Assembly: GCF_033449965.1 (NCBI RefSeq)
Contig: NZ_CP137761.1
Location: forward strand, 1,922,001-1,986,000
DNA from: Bacillus sp. T3
GTDB taxonomy: Bacteria > Bacillota > Bacilli > Bacillales > Cytobacillaceae
DNA length: 64,000 nucleotides
Direction of reading: 5' to 3'
Part shown: positions 10,076-18,397 of the stretch, in pieces
Layout of the letters: every line of letters begins with the position of its first letter
Position numbering within the stretch: the stretch's first letter is position 1
Notes under the pieces: model-generated
The model's input: the letters and a program-made list of their open reading frames with translations, nothing else
Databases searched by the model: none
Told to the model about the DNA's origin: nothing
Position numbers and translations under genes: made by a program

Positions 10076-10094
10076 GAGAAAAGGAGGGGATCAA

Positions 10095-10508
10095 TTGATT
10101 ATTGAACATGAATTATTTCATCAAGTCCATCAGCTTTCTAGAAAGTTAACGAAAAAACTAAACGAAGTACTGCAACCATTTGGTTTATATAGTGCACAAT
10201 GGTCCGTTATTTATGTTTTAAAAGAAAAAGGGACTCTTACGCAAAAGGAACTTTGTGATTACCTATCGGTAGAGGCTCCTCCGATGACAAGGACGATTAT
10301 GCGGTTAGCAAGACAGGGGTATATAATTCAAGAATCAGGTTCTGATAAACGCAAAAAGTATATTAAATTATCGGAAAAAGCTCTTCTTGCTTTTCCTGAA
10401 TGGGAAAAAGCGGTCATGAATTTGAATTACCAATTAAGTGAGTCACTTACAGAAGCTTCAAAAAGAGAATTAACTGCTCTTTTATCAGCATGGTTTAAAC
10501 AATTATAA
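10095..10508 (+). CDS. MarR-family transcriptional regulator
   Basis: A 137-residue winged-helix protein of the MarR family. The recognition-helix region (LTQKELCDYLSVEAPPMTRTI) and the wing (ESGSDKRKKYIKLSEKA) are clear. TTG at 10095 is the chosen start because AAGGAGGGG lies at the correct distance. It is followed 16 bp later by an MFS exporter, the usual arrangement for a ligand-relieved repressor of a drug or metabolite efflux pump. Two palindromes and a hairpin lie upstream. The ligand is unknown. Confidence 0.85.
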   Translation: MIIEHELFHQVHQLSRKLTKKLNEVLQPFGLYSAQWSVIYVLKEKGTLTQKELCDYLSVEAPPMTRTIMRLARQGYIIQESGSDKRKKYIKLSEKALLAFPEWEKAVMNLNYQLSESLTEASKRELTALLSAWFKQL

Positions 10509-10524
10509 GCGAGGCGTAATTTTT

Positions 10525-11709
10525 ATGAACAAGAATCAAACATTATGGACAAAGGATTTTTTATTGATAGCTGGGGGAAACTTTTTTGTTTTTCTGGCCT
10601 TTTACATTTTCCTAGTAACGTTACCGGTTTATGCAATTAAAGAATTTCACAGCAGTAATGCAAATGCAGGGTTGCTGACTACAGTATTTTTGGTCTCAGC
10701 TATTGTTACCAGACCATTTGCTGGATACTGGTTAGAGCGCTTTGGTAAAAAACGAACGCTAATTAGTGCACTAATTATATTTTCGGGTGCATCGTGCTTG
10801 TATTTTTTTCCTAACTCACTCTCTACTCTACTATTACTTCGACTTTTACATGGGATTGGCTTTGGAATGAGTACGACAGCCACCGGTGCGATTGTCGCTG
10901 ATATTCTCCCAGATTCACGCCGAGGAGAGGGGATGGGCTACTTTGTCTTATCCAATAATGTTGCGATGGTCGTGGGCCCTTTTATTGGGCTTACAATCAT
11001 TAATCAATTCACAACGTCGATGCTATTTACAGTTTGCCTAATAAGCTCTGGATTAGCTTTAATATGTGGTTTTGGTATCAAACTACCTAAACAAAAATCG
11101 TCTGTTGTTCCATCATTTCAATTGAAGAATCTATTTGAACGATCTGCCATTCCTATTTCAATTCTAGGATCCTTGTTAGGGCTCGTCTATGCTTCCATTC
11201 TTTCCTTCGTTTCTGTCTTTGCAGTTGAAGTGGGTTTAGTGGAGTTATCAAGTTGGTTTTTTGTTGTATATGCGCTTGTGTTACTTTTATCCAGACCGTT
11301 TACTGGCAAATGGTTCGATTTATACGGTGAAAATTGGATTATTTACCCCGCACTGTTTTGTTTTGCTGTTGGCATGTATGTCCTTGGATCGGTACATTCC
11401 GCCTTTGTTTTTATCCTTGCGGCTGCATTAATTGGGTTAGGGTGGGGAACGGCTTCACCTAGCTTCCAAACGATCGCTGTTCAATATGCAAAACCAAAAC
11501 AAAGGGGAATGGCTACAGCCACCTATCTTTCTATATTTGATATTGGAATTGGAGTAGGTTCCTATGTCGCTGGACTCGCAATTAATGAAATTGGCTTTCA
11601 CCAAATTTACCAATCAAGTTCAATTATTATTTTACTCGGGATTGTTATTTATTACATGATTCATGGACGGAACATGACTGCATATCGAAAAAAGGTTCAA
11701 AGTCATTAG
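10525..11709 (+). CDS. MFS efflux transporter
   Basis: A 394-residue membrane protein with about 12 predicted helices. The MFS loop 2-3 signature is seen in RPFAGYWLERFGKKR near residue 58-72 and its counterpart RPFTGKWFDLYGEN in the second half, as expected for an internal duplication. It belongs to the proton-driven efflux type of the YfkF/YttB kind. Coupling to marR suggests export of a compound sensed by that regulator. Substrate unknown. Confidence 0.82.
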   Translation: MNKNQTLWTKDFLLIAGGNFFVFLAFYIFLVTLPVYAIKEFHSSNANAGLLTTVFLVSAIVTRPFAGYWLERFGKKRTLISALIIFSGASCLYFFPNSLSTLLLLRLLHGIGFGMSTTATGAIVADILPDSRRGEGMGYFVLSNNVAMVVGPFIGLTIINQFTTSMLFTVCLISSGLALICGFGIKLPKQKSSVVPSFQLKNLFERSAIPISILGSLLGLVYASILSFVSVFAVEVGLVELSSWFFVVYALVLLLSRPFTGKWFDLYGENWIIYPALFCFAVGMYVLGSVHSAFVFILAAALIGLGWGTASPSFQTIAVQYAKPKQRGMATATYLSIFDIGIGVGSYVAGLAINEIGFHQIYQSSSIIILLGIVIYYMIHGRNMTAYRKKVQSH

Positions 11710-11792
11710 TTCTTAAATTAGACACAATTAATGACAGAAAATTTGGTATATAATGAATATATAGAAGAATTATGACGGAGGGAAGTAGAGGA

Positions 11793-12026
11793 ATGCATGA
11801 ACTAAAGCACAGTTCACACCGTTTTTCGACTTATGAGGAGAATGTCCTTTTTCTCAACGAGGATGGTATAGATGTTTTTCTTACTGGAGCAAGATTTCAA
11901 CATTGTTTATCCTGTGCAGATTTAGATCTTCAGGTTGAAAACAAGGAAATTATTGAATCTGCCCTGTCCGAAAAACGTAGGCATCCGCAAAGCTTCAATG
12001 ATTTTTCATATATGGATTTTTCTTAA
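11793..12026 (+). CDS. Small protein of unknown function
   Basis: A 77-residue protein. ATG at 11793 is preferred over an in-frame ATG at 11772 because GGAGGGAAGTAGAGG precedes it. It contains a CLSC motif (HCLSCADLDL), which could bind metal, and is otherwise acidic and soluble. I do not recognise the family. A terminator overlaps its stop codon, so it is probably monocistronic. Confidence 0.55.
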   Translation: MHELKHSSHRFSTYEENVLFLNEDGIDVFLTGARFQHCLSCADLDLQVENKEIIESALSEKRRHPQSFNDFSYMDFS

Positions 12027-12051
12027 ACCGATTTATTCGGTTTATTTTTTT
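12025..12051 (+). terminator. Rho-independent terminator of the small gene
   Basis: AAACCGA and TCGGTTT flank a 5-nt loop, followed by a T-rich run. It overlaps the stop codon. Confidence 0.75.
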
Positions 12052-12074
12052 GCTCAAAAGAGATACAAAAAAAT

Positions 12075-12106
12075 AACACCGCTGTTAGCTAACTAACAGC
12101 GGTGTT
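12075..12106 (-). terminator. Terminator of sda
   Basis: AACACCGCTGTTAG and CTAACAGCGGTGTT form a long perfect stem. On the minus strand it is followed by ATTTTTTT, placing it directly after sda. Confidence 0.85.
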
Positions 12107-12115
12107 GATAATTGA

Positions 12116-12250
12116 TTACCCTTTTTTAAATGGTCTTAACCCACGTCGTTGAATTTCATCCTTCAAAACTTTAATCCAATCCTTATCCTTATCCGACTTC
12201 AATGCATCACGATACGAGACGATTAATTGCTCATTACTCATAATTTTCAC
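12116..12250 (-). CDS. sda: Sporulation histidine kinase inhibitor Sda
   Basis: A 44-residue helical hairpin protein. It aligns with B. subtilis Sda, the checkpoint protein that binds KinA and blocks phosphorelay entry when replication is disturbed: MSNEQLIVSYRDAL corresponds to LSDELLIESYFKA, and IKVLKDEIQRRGL to IELIENEIKRRSL. GTG at 12250 is chosen because GAGGAGG lies 7 nt upstream; the ATG at 12256 is too close to it. It is monocistronic with its own terminator. The window also has an MHYT/PAS histidine kinase, but interaction is not shown. Confidence 0.8.
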   Translation of the reverse strand: MKIMSNEQLIVSYRDALKSDKDKDWIKVLKDEIQRRGLRPFKKG

Positions 12251-12499
12251 TTGCATGCCTCCTCGGTTTTAAGGAAATATTATTAAGTTTGAATTTATTG
12301 TAAAGGTTTTTCAAGGTTTTGAAAACCCTTATTTTTATTTCAATTGTATGAAATTAATTTCAAAATTGGTAAAATTCAAATATTTTTACCAAGTAGATCC
12401 AACTGAGATTTAACCCTGGAAATGAACAATAGGGTTGCTGTTTGTCCTATCCATTCCTTATAATAAATTAGAAATAGATTTCTAAAGGAGTGTCACATC

Positions 12500-12703
12500 T
12501 TGATTCATAATAAATGGCATGATCGCGAATCAATCAAAAAAGTAACCTGTGTTCATACAAATGCAAAAAAATATGTGGTTAATCAAGTATTAACAGAGGG
12601 CAAAACGTATGAAGTAAAAAACGAGACAGATGAATTTTACTTTATCATTGATAATTCAGGAAAAGTTGGCGGGTATTACAAGGAATATTTTCAAGAAGTA
12701 TAA
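12500..12703 (+). CDS. DUF6501-type small protein
   Basis: A 67-residue protein with AAGGAGTG before the ATG. The pattern KKVTCVHTNAKKY, KTYEVKNETDEFYFIIDNSGKVGGYYKEYF fits a small beta-rich family conserved in Bacillus (DUF6501 by recollection). Function unknown. Two hairpins follow it. Confidence 0.65.
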   Translation: MIHNKWHDRESIKKVTCVHTNAKKYVVNQVLTEGKTYEVKNETDEFYFIIDNSGKVGGYYKEYFQEV

Positions 12704-12709
12704 TAAGAA

Positions 12710-12786
12710 AGGCTGTTAGCATTCGAGCTAACAGCCTAAGAATGAAGCCAAACTCAATGGAAATTGAGTTTGGCTTCATTTTTTAT
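12710..12786 (+). terminator. Two consecutive hairpins after the DUF6501 gene
   Basis: First hairpin AGGCTGTTAGC/GCTAACAGCCT (12710-12737) has no T run. The second, AATGAAGCCAAACTCAAT paired with ATTGAGTTTGGCTTCATT (12741-12780), is followed by T residues and is the probable terminator. Confidence 0.75.
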
Positions 12787-12798
12787 TTGATCTGTTGC

Positions 12799-12981
12799 AA
12801 CGGACATCTGTTCCGCTAATTTCACAAAAAGTGTTGTTTTGATAGGCTAAACGGACAACAGGTTCGTTATTTGATCATTATTTGGCATGATTCAGTGGTT
12901 ATTATATTAATAGGGTATCCTATGTCCACATATGACCAACAAAAGGTTATTTTTATCAAAATAAGATACTCTATGTCCGCT
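12799..12981. repeat. Dispersed intergenic repeat, copy 1 (about 183 bp)
   Basis: This shares long near-identical blocks with 48818-49002, for example TGTTTTGATAGGCTAAA, GGACAACAGGTTCG and ATTCAGTGGTT. Each copy holds four versions of a short CGGACA...TATTT element, two direct then two inverted. There is no coding potential. It lies between convergent genes. Confidence 0.8.
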
Positions 12982-13001
12982 CAATAACTTAGAGTGAAAT
13001 C

Positions 13002-13784
13002 TTACTTTTCTAGCGATATATTTTTAGCTGTTTTTGGTTGGTACATTTTACGCCCAAGCATTGTTTGAAGGATTAGAAATAATCCTCCTACAGTCCAATA
13101 GAGCGGCAGGGCTGCAGGTGCATTTAGCGACATGAACACAATCATAAAAGGGGATAGTAGTCCCATCATTTTCATTTGTTGCTGCTGTTCAGTTGGGAGA
13201 TTAGATTGTGATACTTTAAACTGATAGTAGTAAATCACACCAGCTAAAAGCGTAATCCAAATATCTGAATGACCTAAGTTAAACCATAGGAAGGTGTGGC
13301 TCGCTATTTCTTTCGAACCTCTTATTGCATAATATAATCCCATTAAAATAGGCATTTGGATAAGTAAAGGTAAGCAGCCCATTCCTAACGGATTTACCCC
13401 ATGTTTTTTATATAATCCAAACATTTCCTGCTGAAGCTTTTGCTGTTCAACTTTATCTTTTGTTGCTTTAATTTTTTCTTGAAGTTCAGACATCTCAGGT
13501 TTTAGTGAATCCATTTTTTCTTTCATTTGCTGTTGGCTTTTGTATTGTCTTAGCATAAGTGGCATTAACACTAAACGAATGATAAATGTAATGAATATTA
13601 TCGCCAATCCATAGCTGCCTTGAAAAAGATTAGCCAATCCGTGAATACCTGTTGCAATCGGTCCGACTAATATTTGATGAAATAGGCTGCTATTATCTTG
13701 TGCGCTCGCTGCTGAGCAACCTGATAAGAATAAGGTCACAGTGGCAATGATGGAAAAAATAAGCGTTGATTTTGAAAGTTTCAT
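13002..13784 (-). CDS. yidC: YidC/Oxa1-type membrane protein insertase (lipoprotein form)
   Basis: A 260-residue insertase that places proteins in the membrane with or without Sec. An N-terminal lipoprotein signal ends at LSGC; five membrane segments follow, with the positively charged loop (KSQQQMKEKMDSLKPEM) and the NPLGMGCLPLLIQMP segment typical of the family. Bacillus has two paralogues, SpoIIIJ and YidC2 (YqjG); this one has no jag or rnpA neighbour, so it is more likely the second. An upstream MifM-like stalling peptide was not evident. Confidence 0.88.
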   Translation of the reverse strand: MKLSKSTLIFSIIATVTLFLSGCSAASAQDNSSLFHQILVGPIATGIHGLANLFQGSYGLAIIFITFIIRLVLMPLMLRQYKSQQQMKEKMDSLKPEMSELQEKIKATKDKVEQQKLQQEMFGLYKKHGVNPLGMGCLPLLIQMPILMGLYYAIRGSKEIASHTFLWFNLGHSDIWITLLAGVIYYYQFKVSQSNLPTEQQQQMKMMGLLSPFMIVFMSLNAPAALPLYWTVGGLFLILQTMLGRKMYQPKTAKNISLEK

Positions 13785-13812
13785 GATTTCCTCCTAGGAA
13801 AAATTATTTTTT

Positions 13813-14103
13813 CTATGGTTGAAGGAGAATCATTGACGCTTCTTGATCATCACCCGTTCCCGTTTTATTACGAATGAACTTGATAATCCAGATAAGAATC
13901 TGATTTGGAGCAACTCTGCTTTTCTTTTGGATCTGTATATCATTGGTCGTTAATTTAACTTGTACTTTTTTTGTAAATATGTCGATATTGGCTTCTTGTA
14001 AAGACCATACTAAAAAGAGTTTAATAAAAAGACCAAGAACAAGGCCTGCATATATGGAATATAGACCATAGCTATTTGAAAAATCCAGAATATATTCAAG
14101 CAT
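13813..14103 (-). CDS. Small membrane protein upstream of yidC
   Basis: A 96-residue protein with one membrane segment near residues 15-38 (YAGLVLGLFIKLFLVW) and a basic C-terminal half. ATG at 14103 has a good GAGGTGAG site; an in-frame extension to 14247 lacks one and reads as low-complexity sequence. It precedes yidC by 28 bp on the same strand. Family not recognised. A role in insertase control cannot be claimed. Confidence 0.55.
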   Translation of the reverse strand: MLEYILDFSNSYGLYSIYAGLVLGLFIKLFLVWSLQEANIDIFTKKVQVKLTTNDIQIQKKSRVAPNQILIWIIKFIRNKTGTGDDQEASMILLQP

Positions 14104-14248
14104 TATTCTCACCTCTTTTTTTACACTAATGAATTGAGTATATAGAATTAAATGATTTAGAACAATGGAAAATAGAAGAAAACAATAAATTATATACGAA
14201 CGTATTGAACAATTTGTTTCAAAAAATGAATATAAATATGATTTCATA

Positions 14249-14286
14249 GAAAAAAAGGTGCATTTCCGTTTGGAAAAGCACCTTTA
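14249..14286 (-). terminator. Terminator of pflB-pflA
   Basis: AAAGGTGC and GCACCTTT flank an imperfect inner stem, and the minus strand continues into a run of T residues, immediately after the pflA stop. Confidence 0.85.
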
Positions 14287-14291
14287 CTTTA

Positions 14292-15031
14292 TTATACCGT
14301 AACGGTTTGTTCTGTAAGGATTTTATAGGCCTCTGCAACCTTTTCGTCACTTGGCGGTTTAACATCCTTAAGTGGATATTCCATTCCAAGAGCTTCCCAT
14401 TTATATACACCGAGCATATGGTAGGGGAGGATTTCGACCTTTTCAACATTTTTCAATGTAGAAATAAACTGTCCCATTTGGTTAAGATCCTCAATATCAT
14501 CGGTGATGCCAGGTACTAGAACATGCCTAATCCAACCGGAATTTGGCGTTCTGATAGAAACTTAGCAAATTCTAAAATATGGTCATTTGGCATACCGGTT
14601 AGTTTGATATGCTTTTTTCGGTTAATGTGTTTCAAATCTAGCAGGACTAAATCTGTGTAATTCAACAATTCGATTAGCTGGTCTTGGAACTGTGGTGCTG
14701 TTGAAAAGCAACCACCAGAGGAGTCAATGGTAGTGTGGATTCCTTCTTTCTTACATTCTTTAAATAATTCTAGTAAGAAGGGGAGTTGTAATAATGGTTC
14801 TCCACCACTTACAGTGATTCCTCCGCCAGATGACTGAATGAACGGTAAATAGGAGCGTAGATCATTCATGATTTCAGAAACAGACATTTGTTTTCCTGTA
14901 CCTATTTCCCACGTATCCGCATTGTGACAAAATTGACAGCGCAATAGACAACCTTGCGTAAAAATAACGTACCGAATTCCTGGGCCATCGACAGTACCAA
15001 ATGTTTCAATTGAATGAATGTTTCCGAGCAT
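14292..15031 (-). pseudogene. pflA: Pyruvate formate-lyase activating enzyme, interrupted by one frameshift
   Basis: A radical SAM enzyme that abstracts a hydrogen from the PflB glycine. The cluster motif CLLRCQFC has Cys28, Cys32 and Cys35, and GGITVSGGEPLLQ follows. The frame breaks near 14534: the minus strand reads CCGGTTGGATT, and adding one T gives IPVWIRHVLVPG and continuous reading to TAA at 14292, about 246 residues, normal for the family. The start ATG at 15031 follows GGAAGGAGAG; upstream codons are not conserved. A homopolymer sequencing error is the simplest explanation. Confidence 0.92.
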
Positions 15032-15056
15032 AATGAGCTCTCCTTCCGTTAACAGA

Positions 15057-15088
15057 GAACCTTCCACTTCGCATGAAGAGGAAGGTTC
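15057..15088 (-). promoter_or_regulatory. Hairpin between pflB and pflA
   Basis: GAACCTTCC and GGAAGGTTC form a perfect 9-bp stem with a 14-nt loop in the 80-nt gap. Without a clear U tract, it may lower pflA expression or stabilise the pflB message. Confidence 0.5.
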
Positions 15089-15111
15089 ATTTTTAGTTTG
15101 CTAAAATTTTA

Positions 15112-17337
15112 TTACATTGTTTCGTGGAATGTTCTGTTAATAACGTCTAATTGTTGTTCTTTTGTTAGTTTAATGAAGTTAACAGCATATCCAGATACAC
15201 GAATCGTTAATTGCGGATATAATTCTGGGTGCTCCATTGCATCAATTAATGTTTCACGGTTAAATACGTTAACATTTAAGTGGTGACCAGTTTTAATTGA
15301 ATATCCGTCAAGGATCGAAACTAAGTTTTGAATACGGCTTTCCTCATCCTTACCAAGTGCTTTCGGTACGATAGAGAACGTATTAGAAATACCGTCTAAT
15401 GAATATTCATAAGGAAGCTTAGCAACAGATGAAAGTGATGCTAATGTACCTTTTGTATCACGGCCGTGCATTGGGTTTGCACCTGGTGCAAATGGCTCAC
15501 CTGCACGACGTCCATCAGGTGTGTTACCAGTTTTCTTACCGTAAACGACGTTTGAAGTAATGGTTAGAACTGACATCGTATGCAATGAATCACGGTATGT
15601 TTGATGTTTACGTAATTTTTTCATAAAACGTTGAACAACATCAACAGCGATATTGTCAACTGCATCGTCGTTGTTTCCGTATTTAGGGAAATCGCCTTCT
15701 GTTTCAAAGTCAACAGCTAGACCATTTTCATCACGAATCACTTTTACTTTTGCGTGTTTGATCGCACTTAATGAGTCAGCTACAACACTTAAACCAGCGA
15801 TTCCTGTTGCCATAGTACGAAGAATTTTCGTGTCATGAAGCGCCATTTCAATACGCTCATAGCTGTATTTGTCATGCATATAATGAATAATATTAAGCGT
15901 GTTAATGTAAAGTCCAGCTAACCATTCCATTGTTAGGTCAAAGCTTTCCATTACTTCATTATAATCAAGGTATTCAGACGTAATCTGACGGTATTTAGGA
16001 CCAACTTGAATTTTTAGTTTTTCATCAATCCCGCCGTTAATAGCATATAATAAAGCTTTTGCTAGGTTAGCACGTGCACCGAAGAATTGCATTTGCTTAC
16101 CAATTTCCATTGCAGATACACAACAAGCAATTCCATAATCATCGCCATATTCTGGGCTCATGATATCATCATTTTCATATTGAATTGAGCTTGTTTTAAT
16201 AGACATATTTGCACAATATTTCTTGAAGTTTTCTGGAAGCTTAGATGACCAAAGTACTGTTAAGTTTGGCTCTGGAGCTGGTCCAAGGTTATCAAGTGTA
16301 TGAAGGAAACGGAATGAGTTCTTAGTTACTAAAGGACGGCCATCAAGCGCCATACCACCAATTGATTCCGTTACCCAAGTTGGGTCACCACTGAATAAAT
16401 CATTGTAATCCGGTGTTCTTGCAAATTTTACAAGACGAAGCTTCATGATGAAGTGATCAACGATTTCTTGAACTTCTTCCTCTGTTAATACACCATTCAT
16501 TAAATCTCTTTCGATATAAATATCTAAGAAGGTTGAAACGCGTCCAAGGCTCATTGCTGCACCATTTTGTTCTTTAATTGCAGCTAAATAACCAAGGTAT
16601 AACCATTGGAATGCCTCTACTGTGTTTTGCGCTGGAACGGATAAATCAAATCCATAAGCAGCACCTAGTTGCTTTAATTCATTTAAAGCACGAATTTGCT
16701 CGGAAATTTCTTCGCGAAGGCGAATGTTTTCTTCGCTCATTACTGAAGATGTACCAGCTAAGTCTTTTTTCTTTTCTTTAATTAAGAAATCAATACCGTA
16801 TAAAGCAACACGACGGTAGTCACCGATAATACGTCCGCGGCCGTAAGCATCTGGAAGTCCTGTAATGATAGCAGATTTACGAGCAAGCTTCATTTCATCT
16901 GTATAAGCATCGAATACACCGGCATTATGTGTTTTACGGTAATCAGTGAACGTTTTTTCAACTTCTTTATTTAATTCAAAGCCATATGATTCACAAGCTT
17001 GAGCTGCCATACGAATTCCGCCAAATGGTTGCATTGAGCGTTTGAATGGAGCGTCAGTTTGAACGCCGACAACTTTTTCAAGATCTTTATTAAGATATCC
17101 AGGACCATGAGATGTAATGGTTGATACAATCTCTGTGTCCATATCTAAAACGCCGCCGTTTTCACGTTCTTGTTTCGTTAAATCCATAACCTGATCCCAA
17201 AGCTTTGTTGTTGCTTCTGTAGGACCTACTAAGAAGGAGTCGTCTCCTTCATAAGGCTTAAAGTTTTTTAAAATAAAGTCTCGTACATTAACTTCCTTTG
17301 TCCATGTACCTGCAGCAAAATTTTTCCATTGTTCCAT
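15112..17337 (-). CDS. pflB: Formate acetyltransferase (pyruvate formate-lyase)
   Basis: The 741-residue glycyl-radical enzyme converts pyruvate and CoA to formate and acetyl-CoA under anoxia. Active-site cysteines Cys405-Cys406 are in ACCVSAM. The radical glycine is Gly716 in RVSGYAVNF near the C terminus. The start follows an AAAGAGGTG-like site. The cytoplasmic enzyme needs PflA, encoded just downstream. An Fnr-type palindrome 78-93 bp upstream suggests anaerobic induction. The formate could feed the formate dehydrogenase at 34.9 kb. Confidence 0.97.
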   Translation of the reverse strand: MEQWKNFAAGTWTKEVNVRDFILKNFKPYEGDDSFLVGPTEATTKLWDQVMDLTKQERENGGVLDMDTEIVSTITSHGPGYLNKDLEKVVGVQTDAPFKRSMQPFGGIRMAAQACESYGFELNKEVEKTFTDYRKTHNAGVFDAYTDEMKLARKSAIITGLPDAYGRGRIIGDYRRVALYGIDFLIKEKKKDLAGTSSVMSEENIRLREEISEQIRALNELKQLGAAYGFDLSVPAQNTVEAFQWLYLGYLAAIKEQNGAAMSLGRVSTFLDIYIERDLMNGVLTEEEVQEIVDHFIMKLRLVKFARTPDYNDLFSGDPTWVTESIGGMALDGRPLVTKNSFRFLHTLDNLGPAPEPNLTVLWSSKLPENFKKYCANMSIKTSSIQYENDDIMSPEYGDDYGIACCVSAMEIGKQMQFFGARANLAKALLYAINGGIDEKLKIQVGPKYRQITSEYLDYNEVMESFDLTMEWLAGLYINTLNIIHYMHDKYSYERIEMALHDTKILRTMATGIAGLSVVADSLSAIKHAKVKVIRDENGLAVDFETEGDFPKYGNNDDAVDNIAVDVVQRFMKKLRKHQTYRDSLHTMSVLTITSNVVYGKKTGNTPDGRRAGEPFAPGANPMHGRDTKGTLASLSSVAKLPYEYSLDGISNTFSIVPKALGKDEESRIQNLVSILDGYSIKTGHHLNVNVFNRETLIDAMEHPELYPQLTIRVSGYAVNFIKLTKEQQLDVINRTFHETM

Positions 17338-17414
17338 CGTAAAAGCACCTCTTTAGGTAAAAAGTATATAACAGTTTCGATGAATTTATCTTACATTTAT
17401 TATAACAGAAATCA

Positions 17415-17430
17415 TGTGAGAATTATCACA
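17415..17430. promoter_or_regulatory. Fnr-type binding site upstream of pflB
   Basis: TGTGA-N6-TCACA, a perfect match to the B. subtilis Fnr/CRP-fold consensus. A weak -10 (TAAGAT on the minus strand, 17393-17388) lies about 32 bp away, the class II activator spacing. Confidence 0.75.
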
Positions 17431-17546
17431 GTTTTTCATAATAAATTTTTATTCTAAATGATAAATGTTGATATATAGCGGTTTATAAGAAATTGACAAA
17501 TTGGTGAACTAATAAAAATCACTCGAAATATTAAACTGTACTATAA

Positions 17547-17563
17547 TTGAAAGCGTTATTTCA
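17547..17563. promoter_or_regulatory. cre-like palindrome
   Basis: TTGAAAGCGTTATTTCA has TGAAA and TTTCA arms and the central CG of CcpA sites, but its spacing is longer than the usual cre. The rest of 17338-17776 shows no coding sequence. Confidence 0.3.
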
Positions 17564-17721
17564 AAAACTGTTATACAAAAACTAAAACCTGTTTTTATAT
17601 GGTTAAAGTTAATATTATTATTCCAAAATCTTTGGGTAAGAATAATGGGAATTTTTCTAAATCCCTGTTAACCATTGCAGTAGTAACGTCTATTTCGCAA
17701 TCAATCGGAAAGGGTAACTTA

Positions 17722-17760
17722 GGTCAAAAAAAAGAACAGAGTAACAATCTCTGTTCTTTG
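17722..17760 (-). terminator. Terminator of the cupredoxin gene
   Basis: AAAGAACAGAG and CTCTGTTCTTT form an 11-bp stem, followed by T residues on the minus strand. Confidence 0.85.
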
Positions 17761-17776
17761 GCTTTATCGTTTGTAA

Positions 17777-18229
17777 TTAATCGACGATGATATAGGCAAT
17801 CATTGGTCCATTATGTTCCTTATCAGGATGAGTTAAACAAATTAATCGATAAACTCCTTCTTCATTAAATTGAAGTGGAATAACGGTTTCCTTATTCTGG
17901 GTTACCGTTCCTTTAATTTTAGTCCCTTCAATTATAAAAGGGTGCTCTCTACCATTAATACCGAAAATCTTTAGGCGAATGTTTTCTCCTTTATTTATAA
18001 AAATAGTTCCTGGATCCCACCGATAGGCTTCAATTTCTTTCCCATCTACTGTTTTCGCTTTAAATTCTCCTGTTACCAGGTGAATATCTCGAACCTTCTC
18101 CTCATACTGATTTATCGTAGTGACTGATTTTTTTGAACCTGAAAGGATCCAAATGGACGTGACAAAGATTGAACAGCAAAGGATCAATAGAATTGCGACT
18201 GTTTTTCTCTTGACGATAAAAAAATGCAT
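17777..18229 (-). CDS. Membrane-anchored cupredoxin-domain protein
   Basis: A 150-residue protein with an N-terminal membrane segment (residues 10-30) and a C-terminal cupredoxin fold. The pattern His (REHPF), then Cys (RLICLTHPD), His and Met (NGPMIAY) is a type 1 copper ligand set. It resembles the copper domains of nitrous-oxide reductase and cytochrome oxidase subunit II, but has only one Cys, so it would hold mononuclear copper. Monocistronic. It may carry electrons or copper outside the membrane; partner unknown. Confidence 0.65.
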   Translation of the reverse strand: MHFFIVKRKTVAILLILCCSIFVTSIWILSGSKKSVTTINQYEEKVRDIHLVTGEFKAKTVDGKEIEAYRWDPGTIFINKGENIRLKIFGINGREHPFIIEGTKIKGTVTQNKETVIPLQFNEEGVYRLICLTHPDKEHNGPMIAYIIVD

Positions 18230-18397
18230 GAAAACACCCCCGAATTAGTAGTCCACATAACAATATATGCAGGTATGAGGAGAAAACTTGTCCAAAACTT
18301 TCCCCATCATCAAAAGAAAAAAGCTCGATTAACTTGGTCGAAAACGTGGTAAAGATGATAGCTTCCTAAAATAGCGTAAGGAATAGGAGGGCTGACT

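Noticed and set aside
17599..17790. Open frame of 63 codons on the plus strand
   Set aside because: No ribosome-binding site, low-complexity product, and it runs through the terminator of the opposite gene.
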